A DNA stretch of 64,000 nt from Capnocytophaga sp. oral taxon 878 (GTDB lineage Bacteria; Bacteroidota; Bacteroidia; Flavobacteriales; Flavobacteriaceae): contig NZ_CP027229.1 in the NCBI RefSeq assembly GCF_002999135.1, forward strand, positions 2,898,158 through 2,962,157, given 5' to 3'. The notes under the pieces were generated by a model. It searched no databases and was not told the DNA's origin. It saw nothing but the letters and a program-made list of their open reading frames with translations. Positions 58,799 through 64,000 of the stretch are shown here, piece after piece. Both the position numbers and the translations under genes were made by a program. The first letter of the stretch is position 1. Every line of letters begins with the position of its first letter.

Positions 58799-61360
58799 TT
58801 AAAACTCCATCTCTATTTGGGTGCCTTCATTTTCGTTTTGAGTTACAATTTCCTCATCGCCCAAATCTTCTATAATTTCCTCCTCTTGAGGTTCTTCATA
58901 CGGCAATGATTCAAGAGTGTTAATAGTTTTAACCTTATCAGTAGTAAGCTGGTTACCCAGTGCTTTAATCCCCTTCACACTGATGAACTCCTCCAAATTC
59001 ACAGTAAGATTCTCTTTCTCTTTACCTTTTTCTTTAGTGAATACCACCTCAGCCATAGGTCTCCAGTCAGAAGATACAAAAAGCAATTGTGATTTAGGAT
59101 GCTCAGTAATTACAAGTTCTTCACGGTTTTCATTCTCTATTACAAAGCGTTTTACAAATACACGTTCTTTCTCCCCATCATAATATATTACCGAAATAGG
59201 CTTCTCTGGTTGCCATTTCTCCATTATTACAATGTTATTTTCAAAGTGCAAACTGAGCTCTGGTATGATAGTTTTTACAACACCTTCTTTGGTAATAAAC
59301 AGCATACGGTCATCCCCTTTAAAAGCGCCAAGCAAGGTGCCGCGTTCCTCAGTGTTAAGGCGTTTCACTATATCATCAAACCATATTTTACGTGGTTTCA
59401 GGGTTGATACACCTTTTTCTTTTAGCTCTATACGCTTGATAGCATATTTGCTCACAAGGTTTCCTTTTACCCCACGCCCCTTAATAAGAGTATCTGCAAA
59501 GTCGATATCCCAACGCAGCTTGCGCAAGGTACCAAGCTGGCGTAGGTTAATAGTAACAACCTCAGCCTCGCCATTAGGGTTAGCAGTAAAATACAGCACG
59601 CGCGAGTCTTTATGGGCAGGTATCAGCTCATATTTCTTATCCCGAGTAATACCTGTTACATTAAACCGCTTGATGTATGAAAAGCCCGTTTGTCCATCTT
59701 TATAAATCATATTATAGATAGTGCGCTTATCATCTTTCTTAAATACCGCTACGTGAATGATGCCTTTTTCAATATATTGCTTATCGGCTACTTTAGTTAC
59801 ATACATAGCGCCACTTTCAGTAAATACAATTACATCATCTATATCACTGCAATCACCTACATACTCATCTTTGCGCAAACCAGTACCTACAAAGCCTTCA
59901 GCACGATTCACGTATAGTTTGGTGTTACGCACTACCACTTTGGTAGCCTCAATAGTATCAAACATTCGTATTTCGGTTTTGCGTTCACGTCCCTTAGCAT
60001 AGGTCTTTTTTAAGCGTTCAAAATGAGCAATAGCATAGTCTATAAGGTTAGCAAGGTGATTCTTTACTTCCTCTATGTCAGCTTCTATTTTTAGTATATT
60101 TTCATCAGCCTTATAAGAGTCAAAACGAGTGATCCTAATCATTGGTATTTGGGTGAGTTTAGCCAAATCATCATCAGTAATCTCACGGAGCAAATCCTTT
60201 TTAAAAGGTTCAAAACGCTGGTATAAGTATTCGTATAAACTTTCTCTATCAGTATATTTTTTAAAGTCAATATACATCTCTTCTCTAATGAATATCTTTT
60301 CTAGAGAAGCGTAATGCCATTGAGTTTGTAGTTCTTCTAATTCTATTTCAAGCTCACGTTTCAGTAGTTGCACAGTGCGGTCGGTACTGCGGCGTAATAC
60401 TTCAGAAACGGTAAGGAAATGCGGTTTGTTATCTTCAATTACACAAGTAATAGGCGATATAGAGGTTTCGCAAGCTGTAAAGGCGTATAAGGCATCAATG
60501 GTCTTGTCAGGTGAGGTGCCTGCTGGTAAATGGATAAGAATCTCTACATTGGCAGCTGTAATATCCTCAACTTTTTTGATTTTTATTTTGCCTTTTTCAT
60601 TAGCTTTAAGAATAGAGTCTATTAGGGTAGTGGTGGTAGTGCTAAAAGGTATTTCGGTAATGCAAAGGGTACTTTTATCTAACTGAGATATTTTGGCACG
60701 CACACGCACACGGCCACCGCGTGCGCCATCATTATAGCCACTTACATCCATAATGCCCGCAGTAGGGAAGTCGGGGTATAACTCAAATGATTTGCCTTTT
60801 AGGTAAGCTACAGAAGCATCAATCAGTTCAATGAAGTTATGAGGGAGTATTTTGGTAGAAAGCCCTACGGCAATACCTTCGGTACCTTGCGCTAAAAGCA
60901 ATGGGAACTTCACAGGCAAGCTTATAGGTTCTTTTTTACGACCATCATAGCTAGATTGCCATTCGGTTACTTTGGGGCTAAATACCACATCAAGAGCGAA
61001 TTTAGATAGCCTAGCCTCAATATACCTTGGGGCTGCTGCTTCGGCACCAGTAAGGATGTTACCCCAGTTACCTTGTGTATCGATAAGCAAATCCTTCTGA
61101 CCAATTTGTACAATAGCATCGCCTATACTTGCATCGCCGTGAGGGTGGTACTGCATAGTATTACCCACCACGTTTGCCACCTTGTTTAGCCTGCCGTCAT
61201 CAACCTCTTTCATTGAGTGCATAATACGGCGTTGTACCGGCTTAAAACCATCTTCAATGGCAGGTACTGCCCGCTCTAAAATTACATACGAGGCATAGTC
61301 CAAGAACCAATCTTGGTACATTCCTGTTATTTTGATAATGCTATCTTCTTTTTGTTCCAT
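58799..61360 (-). CDS. parC: Type II topoisomerase subunit A (topoisomerase IV ParC / gyrase A-like)
   Basis: 853 aa. It cuts and rejoins DNA for decatenation or supercoiling. Active-site Tyr in A-P-R-Y-I-E-A-R-L (~113), quinolone-region helix H-P-H-G-D-A-S-I-G-D (~75), V-I-L-E-R-A-V-P near the start and R-I-M-H-S-M. The C-terminal domain is pinwheel-like (G-T-L-L-G-A-F-K-G-D-D-R) and ends with a very acidic tail (E-E-P-Q-E-E-E). I see no clear gyrase-box (Q-R-R-G-G-K-G), so topoisomerase IV is the better reading, but certainty needs the partner gene, which is not here. Promoter at 61405. Confidence 0.9.
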   Translation of the reverse strand: MEQKEDSIIKITGMYQDWFLDYASYVILERAVPAIEDGFKPVQRRIMHSMKEVDDGRLNKVANVVGNTMQYHPHGDASIGDAIVQIGQKDLLIDTQGNWGNILTGAEAAAPRYIEARLSKFALDVVFSPKVTEWQSSYDGRKKEPISLPVKFPLLLAQGTEGIAVGLSTKILPHNFIELIDASVAYLKGKSFELYPDFPTAGIMDVSGYNDGARGGRVRVRAKISQLDKSTLCITEIPFSTTTTTLIDSILKANEKGKIKIKKVEDITAANVEILIHLPAGTSPDKTIDALYAFTACETSISPITCVIEDNKPHFLTVSEVLRRSTDRTVQLLKRELEIELEELQTQWHYASLEKIFIREEMYIDFKKYTDRESLYEYLYQRFEPFKKDLLREITDDDLAKLTQIPMIRITRFDSYKADENILKIEADIEEVKNHLANLIDYAIAHFERLKKTYAKGRERKTEIRMFDTIEATKVVVRNTKLYVNRAEGFVGTGLRKDEYVGDCSDIDDVIVFTESGAMYVTKVADKQYIEKGIIHVAVFKKDDKRTIYNMIYKDGQTGFSYIKRFNVTGITRDKKYELIPAHKDSRVLYFTANPNGEAEVVTINLRQLGTLRKLRWDIDFADTLIKGRGVKGNLVSKYAIKRIELKEKGVSTLKPRKIWFDDIVKRLNTEERGTLLGAFKGDDRMLFITKEGVVKTIIPELSLHFENNIVIMEKWQPEKPISVIYYDGEKERVFVKRFVIENENREELVITEHPKSQLLFVSSDWRPMAEVVFTKEKGKEKENLTVNLEEFISVKGIKALGNQLTTDKVKTINTLESLPYEEPQEEEIIEDLGDEEIVTQNENEGTQIEMEF

Positions 61361-61404
61361 TTTAGGTGTTAGATATTAAGAGGGGTTAGGAGGGTAGTAG
61401 GCTG

Positions 61405-61434
61405 CAAAAGTACGAATTAATAAGTAAATTACAA
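61405..61434 (-). promoter_or_regulatory. Promoter of the parC-type gene
   Basis: On the minus strand TTG (61434-61432), exactly 19 bp, TACTTTTG (61412-61405). Confidence 0.7.
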
Positions 61435-61451
61435 AATAGTAATTTTGAGGC

Positions 61452-64000
61452 TTATAACTTTAAATACTGCCCTGTATAGCTCTGTTTGTTCTTAGATATT
61501 TCTTCGGGGGTGCCAGTAGCAACAATGTTACCGCCTTTGTCGCCTCCTTCTAAGCCTAAGTCGATTACATAGTCGGCACATTTAATCATTTCGGTATTGT
61601 GTTCAATAATAATTACAGAATGCCCTTTTTCTATCAAGGCTTGTAAGGAATCCAATAACTTGCGAATATCGTGAAAGTGTAGCCCTGTAGTAGGTTCGTC
61701 GAAAATGAAAAGTACTTTTTCTTTGCTATCTGATTTGGCTAAAAATGAGGCTAACTTAATACGCTGTGCCTCGCCACCCGATAGGGTAGATGAGGCTTGG
61801 CCTAAGGTTACATACCCTAAGCCTACATCTTGCAGAGGTTTTAACTTCTCGGCTATTTTTTTCTGATTGTGCTTTGTGAAAAACGCTACAGCATCATCGA
61901 TAGTAGTATTTAACAAATCATCGATATTTTTGCCCTCATAGGTAACTTCCAGCACTTCTTTTTTAAAGCGTTTGCCGCCACAAGCCTCGCAAGTAAGGTG
62001 AACATCGGCCATAAACTGCATTTCGATAGTTACTTCACCTTCTCCCTTGCACACTTCACATCTTCCGCCATCAACATTAAAGGAGAAATGTTTGGATTGG
62101 AAATTACGCATTTTAGACAGTTTCTGGTTGGCAAATAGCGCTCGAATATCATCATAAGCCTTGATGTAGGTTATGGGGTTGGAACGGGAAGATTTGCCTA
62201 TTGGATTTTGATCGACAAACTCAACCCCTTTTAGTTGCTTGTATTTGCCTTCTATTTTGCTAAACTGTCCTACTTTTTCAAAAGCCAAGTCCAATTCTTT
62301 TTGTATAGCAGGATATAGTAACTTTTTTACTAAGGTTGATTTGCCACTGCCCGATACCCCTGTGACTACGGTAAGCATATCAAGTGGAAAAGTGACATCT
62401 ATATTTTTTAGGTTGTTCTCTCGGCAGCCTACTAACTTAATGTAATGTGGAGAGGTGCGCCTTACTTTAGGCACTTCAATCTTGAGTCGGCCACTTAAAT
62501 ATTTTCCTGTAAGAGTATCAGCTTTTAGCAGCTGGTTATAAGTGCCAGCAGCTACTACTTCGCCACCATGTGTGCCAGCTTCGGGACCTATATCGATAAT
62601 GTAATCGGCGGCTTTCATAATATCCTCATCGTGTTCTACCACAATGACAGTATTACCAAGATCACGCAATGATTGGAGCACCCCTATGAGTCGGGTGGTA
62701 TCACGAGGGTGTAGCCCAATACTAGGTTCATCTAAAATATACATTGAGCCTACCAAACTACTACCCAATGAAGTAGCTAAGTTAATACGCTGGCTTTCTC
62801 CGCCAGAAAGAGTATTCGATTTTCTATTTAGGGTGAGGTACCCCAGCCCTACATCGGTTAAGAACTGCAAGCGGTTATTAATTTCCAATAACAAGCGCTT
62901 GGCAACTTCTTGCTCATAGGCTGTGAGTTGTAAGTTCTTGAAAAAGGCTTGTAGTTCATCAATAGATATTTCAACCAAATCGGAAATGCTTTTGCCTGCT
63001 ATTTGTACGTAGTTTGCCTCTTTGCGCAAGCGCTTACCGCCACACTCGTGGCAACGAGTTTTGCCCCGATAGCGAGCCAGTAGTACGCGGTTTTGTATTT
63101 TATAACTTTTTTCTTCTAACTCTTTAAAGAAACCTGTAAGCCCTGTGAAGTAAGAATTGCCACTCCAGACCAACTGTTTTTGTTTGGCAGTGAGCTCAAA
63201 CCAAGGTTTGTGTATAGGGAAATCAAACTTATAGGCAGAGTTCACTAACTGGTCGCGGAACCAACTCATAGTTTCGCCACGCCAAGGATATATAGCATTT
63301 TCATAGATAGATAAACCGGTGTTCGGCACTATGAGGTCTTCGTCCAGACCTATGGTATCACCATAGCCTTCGCATACAGGACATGCCCCATAGGGATTGT
63401 TAAAGCTAAACAGGTGTACATTGGGCTCTAAAAAAGTAATACCATCTAACTCAAAGCGATTGCTAAAGGTAGTTTGCTTGCCTCCCTCCATTTCGCGTAG
63501 GATACACTCACCTTTTCCTTCAAAGAAAGCTGTTTCAACGGCATCGGCAAGGCGGTGAGCAAAGTCATCGGAGTGCTGAACGATTACCCTATCGACCACC
63601 AGCTTAAAATGAGAGATTTTTTTAGGTAGTTCATCATCAATCCTGATGATTTCATCTTGGTGGAGGATACGCACATAGCCCTGCTGTACTAATAATTGGA
63701 GTACCTGCTGAGGGGTGCGTCCTTCGGGAATGGTGATAGGTGCTAAAAGCAATAACTTAGTGCCTTCGGGGTATGCTAGTACTGCATCGACTACATCGGT
63801 AACAGTGTGTTTTTTCACCTCTTTGCCCGAAATAGGAGAATAGGTTTTGCCAATACGAGCAAATAGTAGTTTTAAATAGTCATACACTTCGGTAGAAGTG
63901 CCTACTGTAGAGCGAGGGTTGGAGGTATTAACCTTCTGCTCGATAGCAATAGCGGGAGCTATACCCTCGATGTTATCGACTTTGGGCTTATCTAAACGGC
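61452..64000 (-). CDS. uvrA: Excinuclease ABC subunit A, N-terminus outside the window
   Basis: The last ~849 residues; the frame runs to the right edge, so the first ~90 residues are missing. An internal GTG (63887) is not the true start, because homology continues upstream (G-T-S-T-E-V, S-N-P-R-S-T-V). UvrA recognises DNA damage as a dimeric ATPase. Seen: zinc knuckles C-H-E-C-G-G-K-R and C-E-V-C-K-G-E-G with C-E-A-C-G-G-K-R, signature L-S-G-G-E-S-Q-R-I and L-S-G-G-E-A-Q-R-I, Walker A G-V-S-G-S-G-K-S-T, and Walker B I-L-D-E-P and I-F-D-E-P. Catalytic parts are complete in the visible portion. Confidence 0.97.
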   Translation of the reverse strand, partial: RLDKPKVDNIEGIAPAIAIEQKVNTSNPRSTVGTSTEVYDYLKLLFARIGKTYSPISGKEVKKHTVTDVVDAVLAYPEGTKLLLLAPITIPEGRTPQQVLQLLVQQGYVRILHQDEIIRIDDELPKKISHFKLVVDRVIVQHSDDFAHRLADAVETAFFEGKGECILREMEGGKQTTFSNRFELDGITFLEPNVHLFSFNNPYGACPVCEGYGDTIGLDEDLIVPNTGLSIYENAIYPWRGETMSWFRDQLVNSAYKFDFPIHKPWFELTAKQKQLVWSGNSYFTGLTGFFKELEEKSYKIQNRVLLARYRGKTRCHECGGKRLRKEANYVQIAGKSISDLVEISIDELQAFFKNLQLTAYEQEVAKRLLLEINNRLQFLTDVGLGYLTLNRKSNTLSGGESQRINLATSLGSSLVGSMYILDEPSIGLHPRDTTRLIGVLQSLRDLGNTVIVVEHDEDIMKAADYIIDIGPEAGTHGGEVVAAGTYNQLLKADTLTGKYLSGRLKIEVPKVRRTSPHYIKLVGCRENNLKNIDVTFPLDMLTVVTGVSGSGKSTLVKKLLYPAIQKELDLAFEKVGQFSKIEGKYKQLKGVEFVDQNPIGKSSRSNPITYIKAYDDIRALFANQKLSKMRNFQSKHFSFNVDGGRCEVCKGEGEVTIEMQFMADVHLTCEACGGKRFKKEVLEVTYEGKNIDDLLNTTIDDAVAFFTKHNQKKIAEKLKPLQDVGLGYVTLGQASSTLSGGEAQRIKLASFLAKSDSKEKVLFIFDEPTTGLHFHDIRKLLDSLQALIEKGHSVIIIEHNTEMIKCADYVIDLGLEGGDKGGNIVATGTPEEISKNKQSYTGQYLKL

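Noticed and set aside
61452..63887. GTG at 63887 as the uvrA start
   Set aside because: Typical UvrA residues continue upstream in the same frame to the window edge, so it is internal.

Overview
The window looks like chromosomal DNA from a low-GC member of the Flavobacteriaceae, most likely Capnocytophaga (genus inferred from gene content and style, not from a search). The reasons are a gliding-motility lipoprotein GldD, an OmpA protein with thrombospondin type-3 repeats, a GT3/GT35 glucan-enzyme fusion, streptopain-type proteases, DUF6493-like and DUF6261-like genes, no obvious Shine-Dalgarno sequences, and many promoters of the Bacteroidetes form TTG-N19/20-TAnnTTTG. No transposase, integrase or phage gene was seen.

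Bases 1-26,850 are mostly housekeeping. In order they hold a ComF end, a secreted Lys/Cys-rich protein, GldD, YqeY and tRNA-Arg(CCG); then a leftward methionine block (metX, thrA-type aspartokinase/homoserine dehydrogenase, a GrpB-like gene, metF); YsxC and a hydrolase; DprA; an acpP-fabF-rnc-phosphoesterase operon; an unusual ketosynthase/epimerase pair; TatD with two DUF genes; an island of secreted proteases and lipoproteins (clostripain C11, streptopain C10); tandem outer-membrane proteins; DinB; a POT-like transporter; and an isochorismatase-fold hydrolase.

Bases 27,100-45,600 are the accessory heart of the window. Five large paralogous genes (861-919 aa, DUF6493-like) run rightward and are followed by a secreted protein and a SWIM zinc-finger protein. 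The third and fourth intervals of this cluster are interrupted by a helical DUF6261-like gene and a lipoprotein. In front of the DUF6261-like gene lies a promoter-led leader of six units with an exact 41-bp period: about 24 bp conserved and 17 bp variable, with no indels. This array plus its adjacent gene is the best candidate here for an undescribed system.

Bases 45,600-64,000 hold paralogous small secreted proteins, a 14-bp G-rich minisatellite, the glucan synthase/phosphorylase fusion, OmpA, UvrC, DHFR, a 2TM protein, a TPP riboswitch with terminator controlling a TonB-dependent receptor (probable thiamin uptake), topoisomerase IV/gyrase subunit A, and UvrA running off the right edge.

The intergenic DNA carries several dispersed repeat families: 11-bp phased TTCGTT arrays at four loci, a ~300-bp element at two loci, and CCTAACACC-type and TTACCTCTTATC-type short repeats, one of which has entered a coding region.
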